In this document: positions 12,001 to 23,313 of the stretch, piece by piece
Numbering within the stretch: the stretch's first letter is position 1
Layout: each line of letters starts with the position of its first letter
From: Bufo bufo
Lineage: Eukaryota > Chordata > Amphibia > Anura > Bufonidae
Length of the DNA: 64,000 nucleotides
NCBI RefSeq assembly: GCF_905171765.1
Contig: NC_053391.1
Coordinates: 154,251,565-154,315,564, forward strand
Reading direction: 5' to 3'
Notes under the pieces: generated by a model
The model's input: the letters and a program-made list of their open reading frames with translations, nothing else
What the model was told of the DNA's origin: nothing
Database searches by the model: none
Translations under genes and position numbers: made by a program

Positions 12001-12885
12001 ATTGGTATCTCCTATAATCTAGGTAGAGGAGACACATGACATGATTTTAAATGATCTTGTTTGAAACTAACAACAGACTGCATGAATGTCTCCTATTAGT
12101 GGCGCTGCTTTATGTGAGAGTCTGAACAGAGTTTAAAAGAAGTTTTGCTCCTCTAATGTTTTACCTTATCAAAATTCTGAACTCCAGAAGGCGTCACTCA
12201 GAAAGCCGCAGTGCTTCTGTACATCACACTGTTGGCCTTTTAACTTGATGGCTGGTAGTGAGTGGTAACAGTTCTTTGGTTTACTGTGCATGTTTAAGAA
12301 GCCTTCATCCTTTTAGCCACCTGCTAAGTACATCAGTTGCATGGAGTGAGCTTATCTATATGACTTCCAGAGAAATGGAATTTAATGCTGTAAGATCCCG
12401 TGGGTTTCTAAACACAATAGTACAACTTTTATTTGAAAGTTCAAGAGCAGAATTGTAAATTTTTTCAGGTTGATTAATATTTATGGTTCAAAATGTGTAC
12501 CATTTTACTGACATGAAATATTGTAATCTATTAGAGGTATCTATCTAAAAGAAAAGCCTTAAGTAGTAGTGGCATATATACTGTATATAATGTAAATTTT
12601 TCTTTGACTCAACAGGACAGTTCATTTTAGAATATTTTCTTTATCAAACCCTGGGAAAAAAAGCTTTGGCAGGTAGCTGATATTAGCATTCAGTGAATAT
12701 GGTATTAGGTTTTGCACACAGTAGAATATGCAGCTGCATAGTTATCCTTTAGGGACTAAGATTGACATTTCTCTACTTCCAGAGAGGAATTTGCAGTTTT
12801 TTATTTAATACTAAATAAATATAGAATTAATTAAGCTCATTAAAGCATTTAACACTATTAATAACGTAATTATTACAGATGAGTA
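12001..12885. other. Intron sequence without recognisable features
   Basis: No gene-like or repeat structure was identified with confidence. Confidence 0.45.
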
Positions 12886-13995
12886 AATTGATTTAAAATT
12901 ATTCAATATTGACTCAAATTTTGTAAAAAATCTATTTGCATCCAAATTCTTGGTGATTTAAGGCTAGTTAGCTTTGGCAGGCTACTCTGGCAGCAGTTTT
13001 TGTTTGGTCGAATCCCAAAATACGTTATTTGCTGAGTAGCGGCCAGATCTCCTCAAGGCCCCATTATAGTCAATGGGATTGGCGGCCATTGATAACATCT
13101 AGTGTTGATCACGAATATTCGAATTTCGAATTTTTATCATGAATATAGGTACTTTGAAAATTTGCGAATATTTCGAATATAGTTATATATATTCGTAATT
13201 TTGAATATTCAAAATTTATTTCCCCTTTTTTTTTTATTAGATTTTTTTTTTTTAATCAGAACACATGATCCCTCCCTGCTTCTAGCTTGTGGGCCAATAA
13301 GAAGGCTGCAATATACTTGACTTTAGGAGTAGTAGTGTTTGCGAATTTTGCTCTATATTCGTTTTTTTCGAATATTCGCTATATTGCTATATATTCTTGT
13401 TTTAGAATATTACGAATATTCGAAAAAACGAAGTTATAGCAATATAGCGAATATTCGAAAAAAATCGAATATAGAGCAATTTAGCTAATATAGTGCTAGA
13501 ATCTTCTTTGTCTACTAGTTGTAAGTTGAAAAATTCGCAAAAAAATTTGAATGCGAAAAACCGAATTCCGAAAATTCGCATATTACACAATCATTACCTT
13601 GCCGATTTTTTAGAGTAAAAAAATTCTACTAAATATTCACGAAATATCGCGAATTCGAATATGAACCCTGCCGCTCATCACTAGTAACATCCAGCAATGC
13701 CGGATCCAAAGAGTTCCTGAATGCTGTTCTCTGCCGGACCAGCTTGCCAGAACTAATAACACTAGTATAAAAATAGCCTGATGTGGACAGAAAGAAATGA
13801 ATAAAAAAATAACAAATAAAAGGTTAGAGACTAGGGACAAAAATCCTAGGAAATCTTGGAGTGGCATACACAGATTTTTAGAGCAATTGAAGCACTTTCA
13901 TTTTGGGTAGAACTGATTTGCCCTGGATCAAATCTGTCGATAGATTTGGTCTATTAATCCTGAATCGAATTTTCAGCAATTTGCTAATCTTGAAT
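12886..13995. repeat. Possible older hAT relic hosting the 13100-13683 insertion
   Basis: ACAGATGAGTAAATTGATTT at the left and, complemented, CAGCAATTTGCTAATCTTG at the right resemble decayed GATGAGCGAATT-type hAT ends. The target site of the inner hAT lies between them. No 8-bp duplication was recognised, so this outer element is only an inference. Confidence 0.35.
13100..13683. mobile_element. hAT-type MITE, GAATATTCG-rich
   Basis: The termini are TAGTGTTGATC (left) and the complement of GCTCATCACTA (right). The 8-bp flanks ATAACATC (13092-13099) and GTAACATC (13684-13691) match at seven of eight bases. The interior is dominated by GAATATTCGAA palindromic words. No coding sequence. The left terminus equals the terminus of the large hAT ending at 20495, which could have mobilised it. 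Confidence 0.8.
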
Positions 13996-14210
13996 TATAT
14001 TTCCAATAAATCATTCCAACGTTACTATGATGTATGGCTGTTTTCAAAGAGAAAATCTAAGCTTTAACCTAGACCATGAACAGTATTATCTCTTCTATGT
14101 TGGGAGATATAGCCTTTTGAATTTGGGTCCAGAGTGCAAGCAGCTGAAACCTGGTTTTACTTTTAGCTGCCATCACTCCTGACCTGACGTCTTAAGACTA
14201 TGGGGGAAAT

Positions 14211-14375
14211 TTATCAAACTGGTGTAAGGTAGAACTGGCTTAGTTGCCCATAGCAACCAATCAGATTCCTTGTTTAATTTTTCACAGCTCCTTTGGAAAA
14301 TGAAAGGGGAATCTGATTGTTTGCTATGGGCAACTAAGCCAGTTCTACTTTACACCAGTTTGATAAATCTCCCCC
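14211..14375. mobile_element. 165-bp hairpin MITE
   Basis: The element is one long inverted repeat, starting GGGGGAAATTTATCAAACTG and ending with the near complement, with TTGCCCATAGCAACCAATCA on the left arm. TAT flanks both ends. I recognise this as a very common anuran MITE. A decayed relative may lie near 42820-42960. Confidence 0.85.
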
Positions 14376-14847
14376 TATATCTCCTGATGTAGAAGAAATA
14401 TTCTGATTTCCATTTTATGGCAATCAGAATAAATAGCCCTAGAACAGATCAATACCGCATGTCTAGAAATCTAGCAACTATAACATTTAACATTGAAACT
14501 CTCAAGAAACGTATCCAGGCCCCTTATAAACCTTTAGTAAGTTCATCGAGCACCCGAGCACAATGGAAGTCAATAGGAGAACCCGAGCATTAAACCAGGC
14601 ACACCCTGCTCATCAGAAATTGATGGAAACACCACCAAAATGGTTTGGGAACAGCACAGGGAGGATGTCTGGATGCATCTTGGACTCCCAGGTGCTGCTG
14701 GGATTGATGTTGTCCAAGAACTACGCCAATTTTGCAGACTAACAATAATATGCACAAAGCCAAAAATAAAATCGATTTTAGAGGACAAAATGTTAGGAAA
14801 CATTCCTTCCTACATATTTACTTGTATATAAATTGCAAGTTCTGCCA

Positions 14848-15040
14848 ATAATTACAAGGAAGAGGCACTCCGATACAACCTGTATATCACATAAAGGTGG
14901 GCCTCCTTCACATTGTGGTACAATTGTTCAGGTAGTGGGACTCCTACACTCATAAAGCCTATGTACTAAGTGAAAGGGCTTCCAAAAATTACAAGGAACC
15001 GGCACTCCAATACACCCTTTATTACACATAAAGGAGGGTA
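14848..15040. repeat. Two-copy ~140-bp direct repeat in the hAT 3' region
   Basis: The segment AATTACAAGGAAGAGGCACT near 14849 recurs as AATTACAAGGAACCGGCACT near 14988, each followed by a CACATAAAGG word. It is non-coding and contiguous with the 45-bp array that follows. Confidence 0.7.
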
Positions 15041-15044
15041 TCAT

Positions 15045-15935
15045 ACACCCTTGAAAAATTATGATTGATAGCCTGCTGTTGACCCTCAAAAACATTAGGA
15101 GCAAGGGCCTGCTGGTGACCCTCTAAAGAATTACGGGCAAGGGCCTGCTTCTGATCAGAGAGTCGAAAAAATTATGGGCGAGTGCCTGCTGCTAAGCTGA
15201 CCATTGAAAAAATTATGGGTGAGGGCCTGCTGGTGAGATGACCCTGTAAAACATTATGATTGAGGGCCTCCTGGTGAGCTTACCCTTAAAAACATTATAT
15301 GTGAGGGTCTGCAGGTGAGCTGACCCTCTAAAAGATTGTAGGAGAGGGCCTGCTGGTGAGCTGACCCTGTAAAACATTATATGCGAGGCCCTGCAGGTGA
15401 GCTGACCCTCTAAAAGATTGTAGGTGAGGGCCTGCTGGTAATTTGACCCTCTAAAACATTATATGTGAGGGTCTTCAGGTGAGCTGACCCTCTAAAAGAT
15501 TGTAGGTGAGGGCCTGCTGGTGAGCTGACCCTGTAAAACATTATGGTTGAGGGCCTGCTGGTGATCTGACCCTCAAAAACATTATATGTGAGGGCCTGCT
15601 GGTGAGCTGACCCTCTAAAAGATTGTAGGTGAGGGCCTGCTGGTGAGATAACCCTCTAAAACATTATATGCAATGGCCTGCAGGTGAGCTGGCCCTCTAA
15701 AACAGTGTTTCCCAACCAGCGTGCCTCCAGCTGTTGCAAAACTACAACTCCCAGCATGCCCGGACAGCCTTTGGCTGTGCAGGCATGCTGGGAGGTGTAG
15801 TTTTGCAACAGCTGGAGGCACGCTGGTTGGGAAACACTGCTCTAAAAGATTGTAGGTGAGTGCCTGCTGTTGAGCTTTTCCTCTAAAACATTACATGTGA
15901 GGGCCTGCAGGTGAGCTGTCCCTCTACAACATTAG
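15045..15935. repeat. ~45-bp tandem array (about 17-20 units)
   Basis: Units of the type GAGGGCCTGCTGGTGAGCTG followed by ACCCTCTAAAA(C/G)ATT repeat head to tail, with two alternating spacer forms (ATTATATGTGAGG and GATTGTAGGTGAGG), which implies a ~90-bp higher-order unit in the middle. A hAT MITE has inserted into one unit at 15703-15839, splitting the array. Confidence 0.9.
15703..15839. mobile_element. 137-bp hAT hairpin MITE with perfect 8-bp target duplication
   Basis: The element starts CAGTGTTTCCCAACCAGCG and ends with its complement, with ACTACAACTCCCAGCATGC on one arm. The flanks are identical octamers CTCTAAAA (15695-15702 and 15840-15847), which are themselves part of the host tandem unit. 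The arms pair over nearly the whole length. I recognise this as a widespread anuran MITE. Confidence 0.92.
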
Positions 15936-16100
15936 GAGCGAGGGCAGTCTAATAAGCATGTTGATATGATGGAAGAGGATTAGGAGGAGGATGAGAAAAG
16001 GAAGATTGAACCATATACCCTTTTTTGTGGTGGAAGGAGTGCATGGGAATAAAGTGTATTCAGTACATTATAAAAAAACACATTTAAAGTGCCTTTATGT

Positions 16101-19100
16101 TCAGCCGCTTTCCTCTGGTGGAGTAGATAAGTCAGGGGCAATCCAGGCCTTGTTCATTTTGATAAGAGTCAACCTGTCTGCATTTTCAGTTGACAGGCGT
16201 ATGCGCTTATCAGTTATTATACCCCCAGCAGTACTAAATACTCGCTCTGACAAAACGCTGGCGGTATGGCAGGCCAGCACCTCCAAGGCATAGAGCTCCA
16301 GTTCGTGCCACGTGTCCAGCTTGGACACCCAGTAGTTGTAAGGCACAGAGGGATTATTGAGGACGCTGACACGGTCTGCTATGTACTTCTTCACTATCTT
16401 CCAAAATTTTTCCCTCCTTGTGACACTAGGCCACGCATCAGGGTGAGGGTGCTGGCGGTGTGTCATGAAACTGTCCCAGGCTTTGGAAAGTGTTGCCCTG
16501 CCTCTGTTGGAACTGCTGTGTGTTCCTCTCGTCTCCCCTACTTGGTTGCCCAAAGAAACTATGGACTCTGCCGCCAGCGTTGTCAGCTGGAAATTTTTGG
16601 AGCATTTTTTCCACAAGGACCTTCTGGTATTGCACCATTTTGCTCGTCCTCTCTACCAGAGGAATAAGAGATGAGAAGTTCTATTTGTAGCGGGAGTCGA
16701 GAAGGGTGAACAACCAGTAATTGGTGTTGTCCAAAATGCAGAAAACGCATGGGTCACAGGAAAGGCAGCATAACATAAAGTCAGTCATGTGTGCCAGAGT
16801 CCCAAAAGCTAAGACTTTGCTATCATCAGGAGGATGACTCTAAATCTCCTCATCCTCTTCCTCCTCTTCTGCCCCTTCAAGCTGAACAGATGGAATTAAA
16901 CTTTCATGGGTACTACCCTCTGTAGCAGAGGCAACTGTTTCCTGCTCCTCTTCCTCCTCCTCCTCATCATCATCATCCAATTTGCGCTGAGAAGATGAAC
17001 TGAGGGTGGTCTGGCTATCACCCTGTGTAATGTCTTTCCCCATTTCCACCTCTTCCATATGCAAAGCTTCAGCATTAATTGTGAGCAGCGAGCGTTTAAG
17101 TAGACACAGAAGTGGGATGGTGAAGCTGGTAATAGCGTTATCGCCGCTCACCATCTGTGTTGATTCCTCAAAGTTTCTTAAAACCTCACAGAGGTCAGAC
17201 ATCTATGCCCACTCCTCTCTCGTGAGGATCGGAAGCCAACTGGAAAGGCGACGACCATGTTGCAGCTGGTATTCTACTACTGCCCTCTGCTGCTCACAAA
17301 GCCTGGCCAACATATGGAACATTGAGTTCCAGCGTGTGCTCATGTCGCATAACAGTTGGTGAGCTGGCAATTGTAATCGCTGCTGCAGCATTGAGACCGG
17401 CGGAATCTGTCAATGACTTGTGGAAATGGGCACACACGTGTCGCGCCTTCACCAGTTGCTCAGGCTAATTGGGGTAGGTTTTCAAAAACCGCCGAACCAC
17501 TAAGTTTAAGACGTGGGCTACGCATGGGATGTGTGTGAGCTTCCCGAGCTCCAAAGCCGCCACAAAGTTACGCCCATTATCAGACACAACCATGCCTGGT
17601 TCTAGGTTGAGTGGCGAAAGCCATAGCCATAGCTCAGTCTGGTCTCTTATCCCCTGCCACAACTCTGCGACGGTGTGCTGTTTGTCACCTAAGCAGATCA
17701 GCTTAAGCAGGACCTGTTGACACTTCCCCACTGCAGTGCTACACTGCTTCCAGCTACCGACTGATGCCTACCTAGTGCTGCAAGAGGATAATTCTGAGAT
17801 GGAAGTGGAGGAGGAGAAGTCAGGGTTGGAGCCACTAACGTAGGTGGTGGTGGAAACCCTGATGGACTTAGGGTCCGCAATCCTTGGCGTCGGTAACACC
17901 TGTGCCATCCTTAGGTACGACTCCCGTCCGGCATCCAAAACATTCACTCAGTGTGCCGTCAGAGAAATGTAGCGTTCCTGGCCGAAAGCAGTTGTCCATG
18001 TGTCAGTGGTTAAGTGGACCTCCACGTAACTGCGTTGGTCAGGGCACGGGTGATGTTACGGGACAGAAGATGGTGTAAGGCGCGCACGGCACACCGTTAA
18101 AAATAGTGGCGGGTGGGGACTGCGTAACGAGGGTTGGCCGCCAACATCAGGCTGCGGAAGGTCTCAGTGTCCACAAGGCTAAATGGCAATATTTCCAGGG
18201 CCAGTAATTTGGAAAGCTGCACATTTAGTGCTATGGCCTGTATGTGGGTGGCTGGGTATTTGTGCTTGCGTTCAAATGCCTGGAATAAGGACATTTGTAC
18301 TCTGCGCTGGGACACCAAAGTGGATGTGGTCGCTGATGGTGCTTGCGAAGGTCCAGGTGCATGGCGGGAGGCCTCTGGGCATGCACCTTCGACAGGGGAT
18401 TGGCCAGCACATAACACAGGGGAAGAGAAGGCAGTGCTGTGACCTGCAGACACAGATTGTGGACCCAGGCATACGGCCTACCTATTGCGGTGCTTTGATA
18501 CCATGTGGCGGATCATGCTGGTGGTGGTGAGGTTGCTAGTGTGTTCACGCCGCTGCTCATTTTTGTATGGCACAGGATGTAAATTACAATTCTTTTGTCG
18601 TCCGCGCTTTCCTCAAAAAAAGCTCCAGACTGCGGAATACCTACCCCTTGGCAAGGGAGATTGATGCAAGGGGGTGCTCCGGGGAACAGTTGTGGCCCAC
18701 CTTCTTTCTTTTTCCACGCCACTGCCTCTTCCAGCCTGTTGTGGTGCTGCGGATCCCTCCCGCTCTGTACTGCTGTCCTCACTCGACTTGCCACCTTCCC
18801 AGGTTGGGTCAGTGACTTCATCGTCCACCACCTCCTCCTCCACTTCCTTACTCTGTTCATCCTCCTGACTTGTTGACCTAACAACAACCTCAGTTATTGA
18901 CAATTGTGTCTCATCCTTATCATCAACCTCTTGAGACACTGATTGCCATTGACTTATGGGCAACTGTGTCTCATTATCATCATCCACTTCGTGAAACACT
19001 AATTGCCGTTCCCCACCGTCATCTTCTTGTGACTGTGGATGCTCAAGAGTTTTGGAATCAGGGAACAAGATCTCATGTCCCTCTTCAAACGGGCTTGTCA

Positions 19101-19509
19101 AGAGGTCCAAATGAAGGAATGGTGCTGAAAAGAGCTCCTTGGAATATCCGACTGTGAGATCACTTGTTTCGCAAGACTCTCTATTGGAGGAAGGAGGATC
19201 AGGGTGAGGATTGTGTTGACCAAACTCTTGGCTACTGAGACTGGACTTGGTGGAAGACAGTGTGGTGCTTAATTGACTGGAAGCATTATCTGCTACAATC
19301 CAACCGACCACCTGGTCACACTGTTCTGACTTCGACAGGGTTGTCCTGCGCCGCCTTGCAAACTGGGACATAAAGCTAGGTATCGTGGATGATTTTTTTT
19401 CTTGTGCTCTGTCAGCAGGCACAGTTTCACTGCGCCCAGGGCCACGGCCTCTTCGTGCACCATCGGCATCACGGCCACTGCCACGTCCCTTACTGCTCGC
19501 CTTCTTCAT
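16101..19509 (-). pseudogene. hAT transposase with BED zinc finger, copy 1 (broken)
   Basis: This relic once encoded a cut-and-paste hAT transposase. The N-terminal part (18613-19509) starts MKKASSKGRG and is basic, then acidic and low in complexity, leading into RYSAVWSFF at the start of a BED zinc finger. The finger region (about 18480-18620) is frameshifted. Downstream blocks are AIALNVQLSKLLALEILPF (18097-18453), VVSDNGRNFVAALELG with HVLNLVV (17465-17731, the second catalytic-Asp region), DMSTRWNSMFHMLARLCEQQ (17203-17391) and the C-terminal hAT dimerisation domain with ASVLSERVFSTAGGI (16101-16616). Several frameshifts and stops (for instance one at the 17202/17203 junction) make it inactive. 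It resembles ZBED-type hAT proteins and is not a domesticated host gene. Confidence 0.9.
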
Positions 19510-19585
19510 ATTAAATGTTATATATGCTTAAAAGTATGTCATATGTACAGTAGCATAGGATTTGTAAGTGTATGCGCCAAAAAAT

Positions 19586-19945
19586 AAAAATAAAATTTGG
19601 GAAGTGGAAACGTCACACAGGAGATATACGGCAGATAATGTCGCTGTCAGCAGCGGCTAATATAAATTTACAGGGAATGTCACAGGTATTTCGGATGTGG
19701 AAAGTTACAAAGGAGAAATACCGCAGATAATGTCGCTGATGTCACCAGCGGCTAATAAAAAATTACAGGGACTGTCACAGGTATTTGGGATGTGGAAACG
19801 TTACACAGGAGATGCACCCCAGGTAATGTCACTGTCCGCAGCGGACACTGTCTACGGAAAAAGTACACTGGATGTCACTGAAATTTTTTAGATGTGCAAA
19901 CGTTACACAGGAGATGTATCGCAGATAATGTCACTGTCTGCAGTG
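19586..19945. repeat. ~105-bp tandem array at the hAT transposase-5' side
   Basis: Units start near 19602, 19695, 19795 and 19890 with words such as GTTACACAGGAGATGTATCG and CAGATAATGTCGCTG, followed by GCAGCGGC. The same module recurs in copy 2 near 63715-63870. It is upstream (5') of the transposase reading frame. Confidence 0.8.
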
Positions 19946-19959
19946 GCCTAACTATTGCA

Positions 19960-20220
19960 TGCTATTTAGCGCAGGATGCACTAAAAATTAGATATTGCTG
20001 CCACACACAATAGTCCTTAAAAGGACTTTTTGGTCTGTAACGTTTTAGCAATTTAGCGCAGGTTGCGGTAAAAGTATATATTGCTGATGCCATACACAAC
20101 AATAGTCCATAAAAAAACTTTTGGGTCTGTACATTTTTAACTCAGGTGCACTAAAAATATATATTGTTGCTGCCACACACAATAGTGCTTAAAAGGACTT
20201 TTGGGTCTCTGACAAGTTTT
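19960..20220. repeat. ~85-bp tandem array near the hAT terminus
   Basis: About three units share GCGCAGGATGCACTAAAAAT, a CACACACAATAGTCCTTAAA tract and GGACTTTTGGGTCT. The module recurs at 63895-64000 in copy 2, so it is an integral part of this hAT family. Confidence 0.8.
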
Positions 20221-20495
20221 CAACTGAAACAAAGAAAATGTCATTCCCTACACTATCTTTCCCTCCTTCAGCACAGTTCTCCCTGACTAACACTGAGCCG
20301 AACACGTGTCATTGGGTGCTATATAGCACCCGATGACATGTTACAGCCAGCCAATCACTGTAATTCCAGTAACCAACATGACTACGGCATTACAGTGAAG
20401 GGCAGTACTCAACTGCACTTTTTTGGGCTGTGTAGCAGCCAACAAACGTGCGGGGAGAAGACTGGTGTTCAGCTAAGCATGCTCGATCAACACTA

Positions 20496-20897
20496 GGGGC
20501 CCACCTTACGGATACATTCAAATATTTCCTGCAAGATGCTACCAGATGATTGAATATGGTGGTCCCTGCAGTGACTTTGAGAAGGTAGGTCCTGGGGAGA
20601 AGAGGACACTGGAAGCTTTCCTCTTACCTAGAAGTCATCTCAGCTCTGATCGAGTCTATAATAATAAACTGGGTGGTTTCTTTAATAATCTATCACATTT
20701 TTTATATGAACATAGGCTGGTGGAGGTGCTGTACATTGAATATATGTATGTAGTGCAGTAAGTCTACTGTGTTATGTGCTACTTGTGCAGGGGTTAGGAG
20801 ACTAGGGGCCCACCGAGGGATTCACCTGTATCCCTGTGGGCCAGTCTGAGCCTGGGCACAACTGCAGGTGATTGCAGTCATGCCTAGTTTCTAAAGT
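20496..20897. other. Intron sequence between the hAT and the TTAA MITE
   Basis: There is no recognisable gene. An ACTAGGGGCCCACC word at 20492 recurs at 20801, suggesting a short direct repeat of unknown origin. Confidence 0.45.
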
Positions 20898-21385
20898 TTA
20901 AAGGGGGTTTCCCATCTCAGACATTGGGGGCAAATTGCTAGGATATGCCTGCATTATCTGATAGGTGCGGGGCCCAGAGGTGGGATTCGTATCCCTCATA
21001 AACACAGCCAGCAAAGTGAAGGAGGGCACTCCGCTCATGCATGGCTGCCCTCTATTCACTTCTATGGGGCCACCGAAAATTTCTCAGCACTGGCTCAGCT
21101 ATTTCCGTTGGTCCCATAGACTGAATGGAAGCAGTGGCAACGCAAGCATGTTGTGCTCCAATTCATTTCTATAGTGATTCCGAAAAAAGCCAAGCGCGCC
21201 GCTAGCTATTTTAGGCAGGTCTATATGAACTATTGATGGTGGCCGGACCCGGCACTGCCGGCCACCACTTTGGATGCATTTACAAGATAGGTGCGGGACC
21301 CAGAGTTGGGACCTGCACCTATCAGACAATGAAGGCATATCCTAGCAATATGCCCCCATTGTCTAAGATTGGAATACCCCTTTAA
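20898..21385. mobile_element. TTAA-flanked MITE (488 bp)
   Basis: TTAA at both ends (20898-20901, 21382-21385) encloses inverted termini: left AGGGGGTTTCCCATCTCAGA and right, complemented, AGGGGTATTCCAATCTTAGA, continuing through TTGCTAGGATATGCC on both arms. It has no coding capacity. A one-ended relative lies at 28085-28400. Confidence 0.85.
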
Positions 21386-21558
21386 GAAGGTTATTAATTT
21401 ACACTGTCAGCATACAGTGATTCATTTGGACAAATGAAAACATGAGAAGCAACAAACATCTTGTGCAGAAAGGTGTAATTTCAATTTCTATTCCTTATAA
21501 GACATTTTGAAAATAAAGTGTTATAGTTTATTTTTTTACCATTGACCATTCAGGGTGA

Positions 21559-21777
<219 letters not shown>

Positions 21778-21841
21778 TGAATGTATTTTTAGAAGAAACT
21801 GTGTAAAAGCATGTCTACCATTTATGTTAAAAAAAACACAA

Positions 21842-21844
<3 letters not shown>

Positions 21845-21887
<43 letters not shown>
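21845..21887. repeat. (TA)n microsatellite
   Basis: A pure TA run of about 21 units lies just outside the left arm of the long inverted repeat. Confidence 0.95.
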
Positions 21888-21890
<3 letters not shown>

Positions 21891-21951
21891 CAAAAAACAG
21901 AATAGCACTTCCAGAGACAAATCGCAGGTGCAAGCTACCCGGCAATAATAC

Positions 21952-22652
21952 AGCAAACAAATACAGTAGCAGCACACCACTAAATGCACTAATACTGAAT
22001 GAACAGGTGAATTTGTGAACAGGGTCAAATACATGACACCAATACTTGCTAATAGGCAGTGAAGAAGCTCTTAGCGCATATTATTGAACTAAAATATGTC
22101 GGGCCCACCTACCAGACGACAAGGTAGCTTCTTATCAGATGGGACCTACTCTAACACGGAGTGTCCAGCTCGATTGTTACTCTGATTAAAAACACCAAGG
22201 GGTGGGAGATGGGCGGGGAGTGCTAAGTTCTAAAGAGGATGCCTAGTCCTCTATAATATACATATAACCAAAAAACGGAACAGCACCTCCAGAGCTTGCA
22301 CCTGCGATTTGTCTCTGGAGGTGCTGTTCTGTTTTTTGGTTATATGTATATTATAGAGGACTAGGCATCCTCTTTGGAACTTAGCACTCCCCGCCCATCC
22401 CCCACCCCTTGGTGTTTCTAATCAGAGTAACAATCGAGCTGGACACTCAGTGTTAGAGTAGGTTCCATCTGATAAGAAGCTACCTTGTCGTCTGGTAGGT
22501 GGGCCGACATATTTTTGATCAATAATATGCGCTAAGAGCTTCTTCACTGCTTATTAGCAAGTATTGGCGTCATGTATTTGACCCTGTTCACACATTTACC
22601 TGTTCACTCAGTCTTAGTGCATTTAGTGGTGTGCTGCTACTTTATTTGTTTG

Positions 22653-22653
<1 letters not shown>
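21952..22653. repeat. 702-bp near-perfect inverted repeat in the TIR intron
   Basis: The left arm 21952-22294 begins AGCAAACAAATACAGTAGCA; the right arm 22313-22653 ends with its near complement; the loop is about 18 bases. Mismatches are few and scattered. The loop-side sequence (CAGCACCTCCAGAG) recurs outside the left arm near 21905-21920. TA microsatellites flank both sides. It has no coding capacity and is either a fold-back element or an inverted dimer of one. Transcribed as intron, it would form a long double-stranded hairpin. Confidence 0.9.

Positions 22654-22686
<33 letters not shown>
22654..22686. repeat. (TA)n microsatellite
   Basis: A TA run directly abuts the right arm of the inverted repeat. 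Confidence 0.95.
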
Positions 22687-22688
<2 letters not shown>

Positions 22689-23313
22689 GTGTTAGTTGCT
22701 AGTTAGCAGCTATTCCTGACTGTTATATGTAAGGACTTATGTTACCTGCCTGCCCTGCCTTAGTTATCTGCTTATCTTTCTTAAATCTTAATTTGCTCTT
22801 ATCTTGGATGACATTTTGGGGCTTTGGAACCAATTACTGGTTTCAACATACAATGGTGTTCCTGGAACCAATTAATATTATAACCTGAGGGACCACTCTA
22901 TATATATAGTTATAATGTAAACAAAATCCTTTTTGCTTTATATTTAAACAAATTCTTGTAATGTTTTTATACGTTCCAAGATTACAATTTCTTTGCAAAT
23001 TATTTTGGCCCTGCAATTAGCTAATTGTACGATTCAGAAATCACTGGGGGTCAGCTGTCTTTATTAAGCGAAGCTGTGACTGGCTGTTCCTCTCTTTGCA
23101 GGGCTACCCACTCCAATGATATAGATGGTATGAAAGTTATCAAAGTAGAAAGATTTGCTGTTGACATCTTTGCTAATCATGTAATACAGACTTCATACAC
23201 TTTGTATTAGAATAGTCATACTAGTACCACGGAACGCTACTTTACTAGTGTAGAATGCCAATTGCTATTTAAATGTTTGCTACATCTGTAAATGAATGAA
23301 CCAGGTAAATGTA
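22687..23313. other. Intron sequence without recognisable features
   Basis: No gene or bounded repeat was seen between the inverted repeat and the Tc1 element. Confidence 0.45.

Larger units (their letters stand above)
14535..20495 (-). mobile_element. Large autonomous-type hAT element, copy 1 (degenerate)
   Basis: The element lies in minus orientation. Its transposase-5' end at the right is CGATCAACACTA (terminus 20495; complement TAGTGTTGATCGAGCATGC). The left end TAGTAAGTTCATCGAGCACC (14535) matches that terminus apart from a two-base insertion and one substitution. The transposase relic is at 16101-19509, with tandem arrays on both sides. The flanking octamers (TAAACCTT, GGGGCCCA) do not match, so the left boundary or the target duplication has been lost. 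The second copy at 60982-64000 confirms the order of the internal modules. Confidence 0.6.

Noticed and set aside
16006..16667. Plus-strand open frames opposite the hAT dimerisation domain
   Set aside because: They are antisense shadows of the transposase coding sequence.
16840..17202. Host gene encoding an acidic protein with poly-Glu runs
   Set aside because: It is the internal acidic part of the hAT transposase relic, collinear with flanking hAT domains on the same strand.
21822..22034. Frames with IYIYIYIY runs
   Set aside because: These are TA microsatellite translations.
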